NCBI GenBank assembly: GCA_024336345.1
Contig: JANFOG010000002.1
Location: forward strand, 2,294,001 to 2,358,000
Reading direction: 5' to 3'
DNA: 64,000 bases
Source of the DNA: Mariannaea sp. PMI_226
Lineage: Eukaryota; Ascomycota; Sordariomycetes; Hypocreales; Nectriaceae
Part shown: positions 1 through 10,315 of the stretch, piece after piece
Layout of the letters: every line of letters starts with the position of its first letter
Position numbering within the stretch: the stretch's first letter is position 1
The notes under the pieces: model-generated
Seen by the model: the letters and a program-made list of their open reading frames with translations, nothing else
Told to the model about the DNA's origin: nothing
Database searches by the model: none
Translations under genes and position numbers: made by a program

Positions 1-822
1 AAGGTAGGCAGCTTTTTTTTTCTCTCTCTTTGCCGTTCTGCTCTCCCCCTCCATCACAGCCCTCAGATTTTATGACGAAGCAATCCCACTTGCCTAGCTC
101 TTCATCTGGATCCTCCGTCACCTTTTTGCTCCGAAAGGGGAAAAGGTGGGCTCCGCACCCCCTGAGCCTGTGAACGAGAAAGCTGGTAGGACGCGTTTGC
201 GGCGTATCATCAAAATAAATTGGCTTTTGGACCAGGAACAAGAAAGAACAAGGAACAAGAAACCACAAAATTGAGTTCCCAGCCGTCAAGCCTCCAATTT
301 CCCTCTCTCAAACCTTTCAAACTCGCAAACTCCCCAGCTCTCAGCTCTCAGCTCTCGTTTCTCAATTACTCGCGGCAGCTTCAAGCACTTGTGTCGACGT
401 ATGTTCCCCGTTTGGCTTGAACTCATCTCCCCGTATCGTTCATTGGCTTAGTGGCCGAAAGTGGCTGAAGCCCCAGAAAAAAATTAACCTCTCCCTTCTT
501 CCTGCTCTGCCTTATCACCATTGGTCTCACCTGGCTCCTTTTTTTTTCGCTCCTCTTTGGACAGCTTGTCCTCTGCTCCGATACGAATTACGACTAACTC
601 GCATCCTACATCAGAACTTCGCCATCAATCAAGCCACGCCCTGACTTTGTCGTCGTCATCGCTCGGTCGATTTAATTTGGTTGCCTTACAATTATCCACT
701 GCCAGCAAAGCCCCAACAACCTTTGGTCTGCTTCAAAAGGAGCCTCGCGCCAGGCTTAGAACCTATAACCGTTACACACACATAACAACAACATCCTCCC
801 ACACACAAACACACTCGCAACA
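1..822. other. intergenic / 5' leader of PRA1
   Basis: No gene is supported here. The stretch is pyrimidine-rich and ends in a CA-rich leader just before the PRA1 start codon. Short tandem patches are visible, such as AGCTCTC repeated near 333-358. Open frames crossing it have no protein-like composition. Confidence 0.6.
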
Positions 823-1353
823 ATGGCTCGCATTCAAATCCCCCTGGACATTATCACGTCCCGTCTTAACCTCGGCGACCGATTCCAGGGCCTTCGTTCT
901 GGTCCTCTCAGCGGCCGCTTCTCCAACTTGCGTCCCATCTCCGAGTTCTTCGACTTCAAGCGTCTCTCCAAACCTGCCAACTTTGCAGAGGTTCAGTCGC
1001 GAGTCAACTACAACCTGGGCCATTTCTCTAGCAACTATGCCGTCGTCTTTGTGATGCTGAGCATCTACGCTCTGCTGAGCAACTCGTTGCTGCTCCTAGA
1101 CATCATCTTTGTCGCTGTCGGCATGTTCATCATTGGTCGTCTTGACGGTGGTGATCTCGAACTTGGCACTTTCCGTGCTACTACATCCCAGCTCTACACT
1201 GGACTGGTTTGCATTGCCGTTCCCTTGGGTCTGATCGCTTCGCCTTTCATGACTCTGCTATGGTTGATCGGCGCTTCTGGCGTGACCATTATTGGCCACG
1301 CTGCATTTTTGGACAAGCCCATCGATGAGGCTTTTTCCGGGGAGGCGGTCTAG
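823..1353 (+). CDS. PRA1: PRA1 family protein (prenylated Rab acceptor, Yip3-like)
   Basis: This is an uninterrupted frame of 176 residues, the usual size for fungal PRA1 proteins. Family members are ER/Golgi membrane proteins that bind prenylated Rab GTPases and help deliver them to membranes. The N-terminal 60-70 residues are polar and include the family-like stretch FFDFKRLSKP. Two hydrophobic hairpins follow, at about 70-105 and 125-160, separated by a short GRLDGGDLEL loop. This is the typical four-pass PRA1 layout. The ATG lies in a CA-rich leader with a good context (CAACAATGG). The C-terminus (PIDEAFSGEAV) matches my memory of fungal relatives, so the TAG at 1351 is probably the true end. 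The next gene follows on the same strand only 176 bp later. Confidence 0.9.
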   Translation: MARIQIPLDIITSRLNLGDRFQGLRSGPLSGRFSNLRPISEFFDFKRLSKPANFAEVQSRVNYNLGHFSSNYAVVFVMLSIYALLSNSLLLLDIIFVAVGMFIIGRLDGGDLELGTFRATTSQLYTGLVCIAVPLGLIASPFMTLLWLIGASGVTIIGHAAFLDKPIDEAFSGEAV

Positions 1354-1529
1354 GTGGTCGGCCGCGAGCTCCCGAATTCGCGCCCCAAAAGGGAAGACCA
1401 TCGCGGCGCAGGCGGCGGAGGACAGGGGACGCTGCGCAATTCGGGTACGGCGAAAGTGCCCGAGTAGAGGAGTTGGGTACAGACGAGGAAGGTGCAGATT
1501 GGCGAGGCATTGGAGCTGCTACGGGGGCT

Positions 1530-2666
1530 ATGACTCGTTTTGTTAGCGATCCTCTTAATTTCACTGGCGTTGACTTGGGGACCCGTAGGGGTCAGTTTGA
1601 GAATTCAGATGAGGAGGATGAGGAGGAGGATTCAGATGGGGACTCGTCTGGAGATGATGATGAATACGAACAAGAGTTGGCACAGATGTCACCAAGGCAG
1701 AGGGAAGAGTTCTTGATCCAGTCGGCCATGGCACGAATTGAGCGAGCCCGGTCTCAAGGTCGGACAGACGTTAGACTCAACCAGCACGAGATAGCCGCTC
1801 TCGAACGACAGCGAAAGCGAGAGGAGAAGGAGAAGAAGAAGCGAGCAACTGAACGCAAAAAGAAGAAGGATTCACGTGTCGCGGTACCTCTTACACAGCT
1901 GGAGCCCGCTTCGCGCAAGAAGAAAATGGCTCCGGCTTCTCGTCAAGGGCGACAGGAGGTGTTGTCTCAATATCCATCGTCAGGTAGCAACCTAGGCGAT
2001 GATCAAGATCAGCACCTAGCCTATCCTCCTACAGGTTACTTCTCACCACCAAATGCGTCACGATCTCGGGCACGGTCAGGTACCACATCTTCCCGAGCAC
2101 CTAGTCGGGCACGAGAAGAACGTGTTGGAGGTTCCTACGACCATGCACCAGCGCCCACTCGTCACGTTTCAGACTCTGTAGCTGGTGTAATGCCTCATGA
2201 TGATCCTTGGGACGCCGACGTTGCTCTAGCAGGGAGTCGAGACTCGCTCAATCCATTCCAATTTCAGACAGACGGCCCAAAAGCTTCAGCCATGGGATCT
2301 CCAGCTGCGGCAGCCGCTCGACGACATACACTAGGCCCATCTGAAGTGGCCTATATGAGCCGTCGCCGAGCTGCAGGGCCTGTGACCAGGAGCAGGGGCA
2401 CAAATCTAGATGACACAGAGAGCGAGGAAGACAGCGACAACGACGGAGTAGATGATGGTGACAGCTCGTTGGAAGAGCGGGAAACCTCAAGCGACAGCAC
2501 CCGGCACAGGATACAGACCCGGGCAGCATCACGAGGTCGAGCTCCAGCCAACATGACGGAAGCCGGTCAGGAACATGCGAGATCACATCCTCCCAAGAAG
2601 AACCCAACCAAGAATCAATCACCATCGAAGCGAAAGCCTACGAGAGGAGGTCGAAGAAAGAAGTGA
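1530..2666 (+). CDS. unrecognised charged low-complexity protein
   Basis: The protein from the first ATG has 378 residues, and I do not recognise the family. It opens with MTRFVSDPLNFTGVDLGTRR. An acidic tract follows at about 26-50, then a helical, strongly basic segment rich in Lys, Arg and Glu at about 70-120. The rest is Ser/Arg-rich and disordered, ending in a Lys/Arg-rich tail that could act as a nuclear localisation signal. The frame is open 200 bp further upstream, to 1329, without any ATG, and that translation looks protein-like. The true N-terminus may therefore be longer. Nuclear location is an inference from composition only. Confidence 0.7.
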   Translation: MTRFVSDPLNFTGVDLGTRRGQFENSDEEDEEEDSDGDSSGDDDEYEQELAQMSPRQREEFLIQSAMARIERARSQGRTDVRLNQHEIAALERQRKREEKEKKKRATERKKKKDSRVAVPLTQLEPASRKKKMAPASRQGRQEVLSQYPSSGSNLGDDQDQHLAYPPTGYFSPPNASRSRARSGTTSSRAPSRAREERVGGSYDHAPAPTRHVSDSVAGVMPHDDPWDADVALAGSRDSLNPFQFQTDGPKASAMGSPAAAAARRHTLGPSEVAYMSRRRAAGPVTRSRGTNLDDTESEEDSDNDGVDDGDSSLEERETSSDSTRHRIQTRAASRGRAPANMTEAGQEHARSHPPKKNPTKNQSPSKRKPTRGGRRKK

Positions 2667-2962
2667 AAAGAGAGAAGCAATGCGGAACAAGGATGATAAG
2701 AGAGAGCCCAATACTGAGGAGTCCCCTGAGTCGCGACGTATTTCGGATTGGGTAATTGGAATAGACTAATCGAAAACATGTAATCAATGCCTGACCAAGA
2801 ATGACAAAAAGGAGGTTTTATTTATGATCGCAAACGAATATTAGTAGCATCATGCAATAGTACGTGGTAATGAGATATTGATGCTAACTTGGCGAACCAA
2901 TCCTGCCTCATGCTGAAGGCGGCGTGAGGCAGTATGTAGCCTATGTGCACAGCTCAGCACCC

Positions 2963-3011
2963 AAGGTAAGGTACCTTGCCTACAGTCCTTACCTGGTACC
3001 TAAGGTACATG
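2963..3011. repeat. GGTACC / AAGGTA repeat cluster
   Basis: Several copies of AAGGTA, GGTACC and TACCTAAGGTA are packed together, some forming small palindromes. The same word family recurs in most of the long intergenic gaps of this window. Confidence 0.6.
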
Positions 3012-3256
3012 GTAAGAAATGACAACAAATGCAAACTCATCGCCGTAGCCCTATTAGGTCTGGTTCATACTCCGTATATAGTACGTATTCAATTCCACGT
3101 CAATTTAAAGGGTCCACGACCGATTCGGGAATGAGAAGATTGAACTCGAAGAAGCCCGCAAAGCAATGGGCACTGCCTCGGCTCTGCCCGCGCCAATCCC
3201 AGCCCCTGCTCACCAAGAGAACAACCAGAACTCATTCATAGTAACTTCCCACGCCA

Positions 3257-3278
3257 GTACGTACTTCGAAGTACGTAC
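3257..3278. repeat. perfect 22-bp palindrome
   Basis: The sequence reads identically on both strands. It is centred on TTCGAA with GTACGTAC-type arms. It lies about 620 bp upstream of the PEX4 start codon. Whether it binds a dimeric regulator is unknown. Confidence 0.7.
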
Positions 3279-3894
3279 CCATACCATGCTGTGGTGCATA
3301 TTATTACAGATTGTTACCTTATGCAATCAGATAGTCTACCATGGACTACCTACTATACCTACAGCATAGGACCTAGTCTACTCTGCGGGTTGTCTCCATC
3401 ACCAATCGACCGGCCTCGCTGGGTTGGAGCTACTGTCCAGTATCTGTGTGGGTAAGGTAGGCGAGGTAGGTACCTAATTATTTTCCCGGGAGTCGCAACG
3501 TGCCTTCCCCAGAAGCTCCAGCTGTCACAAGCCCCCGAACTTCCATTGCCTTCTTCATTTGCTACGTCTCCCCCATCCTCTCTCTCATCTTGCTTCATAC
3601 ATCCCACGAGAATTCTTCCGCTGCCTCGGCTTTGCAATCTACCACGGCCCCCCGGATACCTTGTACTATATATTCAGGCGTCCGTCCACGAGCATACCTA
3701 CCAAGCATACGGGGGCATTACTTTGTAACACTGACCCTTATTGGTCGTCGTTGGTCGTCGCATCCTATTCAGTCACCACCGACATTTTGCTATCATTAGT
3801 AGCCTCAATCCGGTTCACTCCCGCAAACGCGCATCACTCTACTTCCAACGAGAAACCCCCATCTGACCTCGCGCATATCGCCCAGAGACGTACA

Positions 3895-4480
3895 ATGTCC
3901 AAGTCACCAACCTCGGGCTCTTCGTCCTCTTCGAAATCCGCCACCAAGCGACTGCTCAAGGAGCTAGAAACCTGGCGCGTCGAACAACAAGACGAGTCCG
4001 GCATTGAGCGCCTCGGGCCTATTGATGAGTCCAATCTTCTTGAATGGCAGGCTGTTGTCAACGGCAAAGGCGTTGGCTCTGGCTATGATGGTATGCGACT
4101 GTCTCGTCCGAGCACCGACTTTACGTCTGTTTTGTCTTCTGACTCTTTTTCTAGATGGCCGCTGGCTAGTCAACATTAGCATCCCCATCTCTTACCCGCT
4201 GCAGCCTCCCAAGATGACCTTTGTCACGCCCATCGTCCATCCCAACATCGCTTTGCAGTCCGGCGAGATTTGTCTTGACCTGCTCAAGGACGCCTGGACC
4301 CCGGCTTACAGTGTGCTTGAGTGCGTTCGCGCCGTTCGCATGCTGCTAAGCTGCCCCGAGACTGACAGTCCCCTCAACGTCGATGTCGCAGCCCTCTTGC
4401 GCGGTGGTGACGTCCTTGGTACCCGCAAGCTCGTCGAGTTTTGGGTTCATGACTCCGATGGGCGCTACGATGGTCCTTGA
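3895..4480 (+). CDS. PEX4: peroxisomal ubiquitin-conjugating enzyme E2 (peroxin-4)
   Basis: Exons are 3895-4090 and 4155-4480, giving 173 residues. The 64-bp intron has donor GTATGC and acceptor CTAG, and the join restores YDDGRWLVN. The product is a compact UBC-fold E2. The HPN motif lies at about 94-96 and the catalytic cysteine at about 105 in SGEICLDLLKDAW, followed by TPAYSVL. Pex4 monoubiquitinates the import receptor Pex5 at the peroxisome membrane, with Pex22 as anchor, so that the receptor can be recycled. The short Ser-rich N-terminus and the divergent C-terminal helix (after LLSCPETDSPLNVD) fit Pex4 better than other E2s. Another minor E2 is the main alternative. Confidence 0.9.
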
Positions 4481-5498
4481 GGTCACATACTTGGACAACT
4501 CATATCCAGGAGCAGTCAGTCAAAGGCGTTGGGAGTGACAAGAGGTTATTGGGCAGCATCGGGAAAGGCATAAGAAGGAATCGGGACAAAATCATCCCCA
4601 AGACACCGAGACTAAGATCGACGGATGGATTGCTATTTACTCGGAGTTTGGGAATATTGGTGTTATTTTTATGACTATATTACGAATTTCGACGACGAAG
4701 ATTGTTCAACATCAGGATTGGAGATTATTCGATTCATACGAGGTTGCGTGAAGGCCGATAATTTGGGTCGATGATCATATACCAGAGCGGCCTGGGAACA
4801 CTAATCCTCACCCCCAGCACATAAAGATTGAGATCAACACTACAAGAAGCGACTGAAATTTACAGATCAAGTCATACAGCAAGAGTCCTTTGAATCGTGA
4901 TATCTGGTGCTCAATGCCCCCTCCAATTAACCCCGGCAAGAGCAATGTTCTTCGCTGTCGTAGCCAAATACTCTCTTATTTTGATAACCAACCCCCTTGC
5001 CTCCTTTGTTGACGTCCGCCGCAGTGGACTTCTATTTTACAGAAACTTGCAGTTTAAAAAAAAAAAAAATAGACGGCACACACAAAGACAAGATCCCGCC
5101 CCGTAACAAAAGAGGGCGGGTAGACAAACTCCTACGGCCGTCATGATTTATCGTGTCCGTTCCCCTTGATTCCGTTGCCCTTCCCCATTGTGGAGAAAAG
5201 GCGTTGCCATCTTTCTCACTCTCTTTTTCTTTCTCCAACCCATTCCCGTGGTTTTTATATCGTGTGGGTGTATGAATGGATATGCTACAAAACGCCATGA
5301 ACCCTAACTTTGCCTCCCCGTAATTCGAAAATAGACAATACGCTCGGCGGTCGTATTGCATGCAGAACGAAAGCGACCTTTGTGCCGAGCAGCTAGAATG
5401 CACCGTGGCTCGCCTATGACCTGACAAGCGTATGGTTCAATATTTGCAACTTTGCCGTAGGGTTGGTCGACAACCCCCCGGTAATGCAGGCGATTCGA
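4481..5498. other. convergent 3' intergenic region, 1.0 kb
   Basis: This lies between the 3' ends of PEX4 and MNN9. I see no coding signal. A run of about 13 A lies near 5057. Both transcript ends presumably fall here. Confidence 0.6.
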
Positions 5499-6682
5499 CT
5501 ATTCATTATAATGATAAACCTATAAAACCAGTCAGAGACTAACATGGCACTGTAGAATGGTAAGCTAGTACTAACCTTGTAATTAGGCAAGCCGTATGGT
5601 TGCCATCCCAGGCGCTTCGCCATTTTGGCAAATCCTTCCGTCTCAATGAGATGGTAGAAGGGGAAAGGAGGAAACATGGCGCCGTCCCGGTGCACATCAG
5701 CTCTAACAAGAAGTGCAGTGCCACCTACACCATCAAGGGGAAGAATGAAGTTGGGGTCACCCCCATCGGTAGCCAGGTACGCCATCAAGGTGCGGAATGT
5801 GGCCATCTCAGCGTAACCTTCCAACAAGATATCGTCAGGGCCCATCTTAGCGGCCATCTCCAAGGCCGTCTCGCTGTCCTGCCAGCTGTTGAAGTCATAA
5901 GGTCGCTCAGCCATTGTCTTGTGCTCCTGGTCGTAGTACCGTTGGAAGCAGTTGGGCACAATGACCGGCTTATCATATGAAGCAAGGTCCTGGATTAACG
6001 AAGGTGGACTCTCAATGATATCAGCGTCAAGCCAAAGAACCCAAGAAGTGTCAGGTCCCAAAGTGGTGAAGAGAAGTGAGTTGCGAGCCTTGGCCATAAC
6101 CTCTCTCCTCGCCTTTTGATGTTGCATCTTGTGTCGCTCGCTCTCGTCCTGGGACGCGATTGCAGGTTCGAAATCCTGGCGCAAAATGATGACGCTTTTG
6201 AAGCGATTATTCTCTGGCCCATGCTTCTGGGTCCTGTGTATTTGCGCCTGAAGATCCGCCGTCGCCTTGTTGCCTTCTTTGGTCTTGGGAAGAATGAATC
6301 CGAGGGTGATTAATTCATGAGGGTAGCTCAGCTTCAATAGGTTGTCCCAGTAGGCCTGGTAAAACCGAGTCATCGGTGTCAAGATCAAGACATTCTCGCG
6401 GTTTTCGATCGGGAACTTGGTGATGGTAACATTGTTCAGGTTATATCGGGCAACGGGCGGAGGTTTGAATTGAGCACCTGCTCTACCGCTCGCCTTTCTG
6501 TACGGCGATGTTGGAGGGGAAAGATGGTGTTCTGCAGTAACAGCTTCGAGTCGACGTGAGGTAGCGGAGCGCCCTGAAGGAGATATGAGGAAGATAATGA
6601 TGAAGATGCAGAGAACGGCGCCGAGGGCGAGGGTTATTGGATTCCCCTTCTTGAGCCGGACTGCCCCCATGGGTCGAGCCAT
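5499..6682 (-). CDS. MNN9: Mnn9-type alpha-1,6-mannosyltransferase (Anp1/Mnn9/Van1 family, GT62)
   Basis: Exons on the minus strand are 5576-6682 and 5499-5519, giving 375 residues. The 56-bp intron is needed to reach the family C-terminus NYKVYHYNE. Reading straight through gives an unrelated tail. The protein is a type II Golgi membrane protein with a short cytosolic N-terminus and a signal anchor at about 16-34. The lumenal domain contains a DAD metal/nucleotide-binding motif at about 219-221 (WVLWLDADIIESPPSLIQD) and HLIETEGFAKMAKRLGW near the end. Mnn9 is part of the mannan polymerase complexes that extend the N-glycan outer chain. Similarity to yeast Mnn9 looks stronger than to Van1 or Anp1, but I judge this from memory. 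Confidence 0.92.
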
Positions 6683-7716
6683 GGGTGCTGTCTGAGTTGT
6701 GAATGTTGGGGGATCAGAGCCGAATTAAGATGAGACGGTCAATAGTCGACGGAGACACCGACTACCTGAAGCCGATCGAGGGCATGAAGAAATGTTGAAA
6801 ATACGAGGGTTTCGATCGAGTAGCTTGGCGCAGGTGGGAGCGCAAACGTCGTCCACAAAAGTATGCGAGTCGAAGGGGAAATTGTCAATTAAAAGGAGAA
6901 CATAAAGCCCGCGATACTTCGCCCGCACGGATGAGAGACAATGTCAGGAACGCGACGGGATGAATTAGTTATCTGTCTGGGTCACCGGGCTGCAAGACAG
7001 CAACAAGGGGATGGGAGGCTTACAGTCGCCTTTGAGGAGGACAGCTTAGAGTTGAATTGGATATCTCAAAATAGTTTAGCGTCACGTATTATAGCGGAAG
7101 AATGATCGGACCGATGTATCTTCCTCAAGACTCGACTTTGGCCTCGATGTACAGGGGACGGGATCAAGAAGCGGGTTTTGGGATCAACCTAAGAGTGAGG
7201 GACATCTGGAAATGCTATACCTGATACTGATTGGAGATTATTGAGTGTTCCAGCACACATATACGAGACTTGCTTTTGAAAAGTAAGAGATAATTACAGG
7301 CTGCGATGCAAGGATTAGGTTCCTAAGGTTAACTTGCCATCAGCTGCACCCTCGAAATCGCGAAGGAACGGCTCCAGAACTCCACAGGTCTCCATCGAAT
7401 CTTGCTTCAGAGATGTGGCTTAACTGCCAAAGGAATCGTGGCTTTCTGGGTACGTATAGTGACATCCGCCACCCATTTAGAAATCCGTACCCAAGGTACC
7501 GCAAGCTTGGCGCGGCTATGAATCGAGTTGCCCCGTTGTCAGTCCCATTTATTTCAACGAAGGAACGTACCTATCCATTGACATGGAGCCTTTCTCTCCC
7601 CTTCAAACCCATACAGCCTCCCAACTTCCAACGTCGCCTCACCTTTCAACACATCTCAATACACAGTATATCATACCAGATTTTGAGATAATTATTCATC
7701 AAGTATAATTCCCACA
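6683..7716. other. divergent promoter region MNN9 / YRA1
   Basis: This 1.0-kb interval separates two divergently transcribed genes. I see no gene in it. A GGTACC sits near 7496. The part nearest YRA1 is pyrimidine-rich. Confidence 0.6.
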
Positions 7717-9240
7717 ATGACGGACAAAATGGACCGTGGTCTAGACGAAATCATCGCCGATAGCGTATGTTTTTTTTTTGCTCCCTCCCTGTTCTCCATC
7801 CTGGTAGCCTTTCGCGCCGGTTTTCAACTCAAGCTGACGCCCTCTTCAGCGCAGCAACAATAACAACAATAACAATGGATCTCGAAACCGACGTGGTGGC
7901 GGTCGCCGTCGCGAACCTCGCCAGGACTACCCCCGTGACGGTGTAAGAAAGGTCAGTGTCATCGAGGGCGGCAATCTATCCACGAAAGCTGTCAACTAAT
8001 ATGGTCGCTTAGGTTGATCTATCCTCCCTCCTGCCCGTCGTCTGATTATGCCTACGCGATACTTTCAGTCATCATCCTCGCACTCTACTGATCGATGTCC
8101 GGAACATTGAGCAATAAAGGCGGTGTCGCCCTCGTATATTCATTGCTGACCGAGCATACCTCCCCGATACAGTCCACCCGAGACGACTCTCGAAATATCG
8201 ATAGGTTAGTGAGAACTGAGAGACAGCGAACGGCCTGTGCCTAACGAAAAAAAAAATCAGTGAATGGGTCCATGACCGATACGAGGAGCACAGTAATACA
8301 CCATGCCGTATACCTACCTAATCGTGCACCATCTCACCTATTTGCAGACTCTCGCAAAGGTTCTGCGCCACGCCGTCGTCGCGAATCGCCTGAATCGTAT
8401 GTCGCACCATTTTACGATATAATTAATAACAGACCATACTAACGTGATATTTCAAAAGCGAACCCAAAGGCGCAAAGCTCCGCGTGGAAAACATCCACTA
8501 CGAACTCACCGAGGACGACCTAGACGTGGGTTTTGCCCAAAGGCACGCGCAACCCAATGCGACTAACACAAGCATAGGAACTATTTCGAAGAATTGGCAA
8601 AGTTATCCGACTTCAACTGCGTTACGACCGAGCCGGCCGATCCGAGGGCACAGCGTATGTGACCTACGAACTGAAAGAAGACGCTGAGAATGCCGTCCGA
8701 CAGTTTGATGGCGCCAATGCTAACGGTATGCGCTGCCTCTCATGTTTTATAGCAGCCCTTTCAGGAAAACTAACAATTGCTTTAGGGCAACCAATTCGAC
8801 TAACACTGCTGCCCTCCCGAAACCCATTTGATACCGCTGTCATGCCAAGTCGCCCCTTGGCGGAACGCATCTCAGCCCCTGGCGACAGGGCTCGCTCGCA
8901 ATCACCTCGTCGCAGAATCCAAGATGAGGATGCCTCTCTCAAGGGCATTGATAGGTACATCCCCGGCCAAAATAGTCGATCGAGGAGCCCAATGCCTCGG
9001 AGACGGGGTGGTGGACGTCGCCCTGGTACCCGTAGAGAGGGTGGTAGAGATCAGGAGGGTAAACGAGAAGGCCGTGGCAGTGGTCGCGGCAAGAAGACAC
9101 AGGAGGAGCTTGATGCCGAGATGGAAGACTACTTCGGCAGCGGTGGCGGCGCTGCTGCTGCTGCTCCAGCAGCTACTGAGGCACCGGCTGCTACCAAAGC
9201 TGCAGCTCCAGTCGACGACGACATGGACATGATTGAGTGA
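7717..9240 (+). CDS. YRA1: RNA-binding mRNA export adaptor, Yra1/Aly/REF family
   Basis: I assemble eight exons: 7717-7764, 7850-7951, 8173-8204, 8261-8292, 8348-8396, 8459-8525, 8578-8725 and 8786-9240. All phases agree, giving 310 residues. The N-terminus GLDEIIADS is the helicase (Sub2/UAP56)-binding REF-N motif. It is followed by a poly-Asn and Arg/Gly box, then SEWVHDRYEEH. One RRM spans about 93-165 (LRVENIHYELTEDDLDELF at its start). The tail has RGG repeats, and a second motif, TQEELDAEMEDYF, matches REF-C. The family couples mRNP packaging to export through Mex67. Intron 2 (7952-8172, 221 bp) is much longer than the others. An alternative donor for it lies at 7943 in the same phase. 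Confidence 0.9.
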
Positions 9241-9529
9241 TGATATTTTTACTTGGATTTCAAGGTCCAAATACCTGTGTACAAACAACTTCAGAATGCT
9301 AGATATAAAATGACGCCGAATTCTCATCTTCCAATGTTAGCACCCTGCCTTTTGTTTTTTTCTCCCCTCTCGTAGTCAACAGATGTATTTATATTGTTCC
9401 ATTTAGAACTGTTGCATCATCGAGTCGGATTCGCTTTTCAGCTTTGGTGATGTCTAGTCCATGCATACGAGAGGGAACCCTATTATTCCTTGTGAGATAT
9501 CGCCCATGGGGAAGAATGATATATGTAGG

Positions 9530-10315
9530 TTAGCTTACTCCAGCTGCAGATGTGTCTCGACCGGACACTAAACCGCTGAAGTTGACATTGAGGTTGAAGC
9601 TCATATTCAGCCGAAAGCCGCTCCCTCTTGTAACCCCCCGCTCCTGCTGGCCTGTTGTGTTGGGTGAATGTAGCTGCTGGCGAGTGATGTGTTGCCGACT
9701 TGCAGAAGCGCCTCTTGTGACCGTGGCGCCACCCCCGAATGGTTGTTGAACGACGAACCACTGGCTTGATTGTGTCCGGGTTTCGACTGTTGTGCTGCGA
9801 GGCTGGAGTGCATTGCTCTGTGGATGTTGGGGGACCGGCGCATGATACTGGCGTGATGATACCGACCGAGCTGTTTGAGGTGATGTTTTGTTGCCTGCTT
9901 TCGAGGTCGTTTCTTTGGGCTCGGAGTCTGATAAGTAGATACTCTCTATGTCATCGTCGTCATCATCGTCCTCGTCATCGTACTCGTCGTACTCATCGTA
10001 CTCGTCGCACTCGTCATCTTCGTCGTATTCATCCTGTACGGAATATTGAATCTCTTCCACATCAGCGTCGTCATTCTGTTCTGAATAATATTCGCTGTCA
10101 TCTTCATATTCGTCGCCATTCTCCTGCTGCTTCTGCTTTTGAGTCTCTTCGGGGGGGACGATCTCATTCGGTCGGAGAACATTTCGTTTTTTCGGTTTTC
10201 GATTCAATCCCGTTTTTTTGGTCTCTGTCTTCTTCTCCCCAATCTTAGGGCTATTTCGAATCGTATTTGCCGCAGCTCCTGAGGGCAGCGATGCAGCTGG
10301 TAGTTGGGAAGCCAT
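9530..10315 (-). CDS. hypothetical acidic, low-complexity protein
   Basis: This is an open frame of 261 residues that I do not recognise. The basic N-terminal part is rich in Lys (about 25-55). An acidic Asp/Glu/Tyr tract with DEYDEYDEYD-type repeats covers about 68-125. A Ser/Gln-rich linker leads to a C-terminal segment with alternating hydrophobic residues (LNMSFNLNVNFSG). The ATG at 10315 is the first in frame. The end is uncertain: GTAAGC overlaps the last codons, and an intron of about 59 bp with its acceptor near 9480 would replace the last two residues by about 15 others and stop near 9438. The acidic repeat alone could mimic a gene, so existence is only moderately sure. Confidence 0.6.
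   Translation of the reverse strand: MASQLPAASLPSGAAANTIRNSPKIGEKKTETKKTGLNRKPKKRNVLRPNEIVPPEETQKQKQQENGDEYEDDSEYYSEQNDDADVEEIQYSVQDEYDEDDECDEYDEYDEYDDEDDDDDDDIESIYLSDSEPKETTSKAGNKTSPQTARSVSSRQYHAPVPQHPQSNALQPRSTTVETRTQSSQWFVVQQPFGGGATVTRGASASRQHITRQQLHSPNTTGQQERGVTRGSGFRLNMSFNLNVNFSGLVSGRDTSAAGVS

Larger units (their letters stand above)
2667..3894. other. intergenic, 1.2 kb, with GGTACC cluster and palindrome
   Basis: I see no gene. The interval holds a GGTACC/AAGGTA cluster at about 2965-3011, a TACTCCGTA motif near 3068, a perfect 22-bp palindrome at 3257-3278 and a TTGGTCGTCG tandem duplication at 3741-3760. The last part should be the promoter and leader of PEX4. Confidence 0.6.

Noticed and set aside
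521..1054. 177-codon frame overlapping the start of PRA1
   Set aside because: It is in another frame, Ser/Thr-rich, without domain-like features, and PRA1 fully explains the region from 823.
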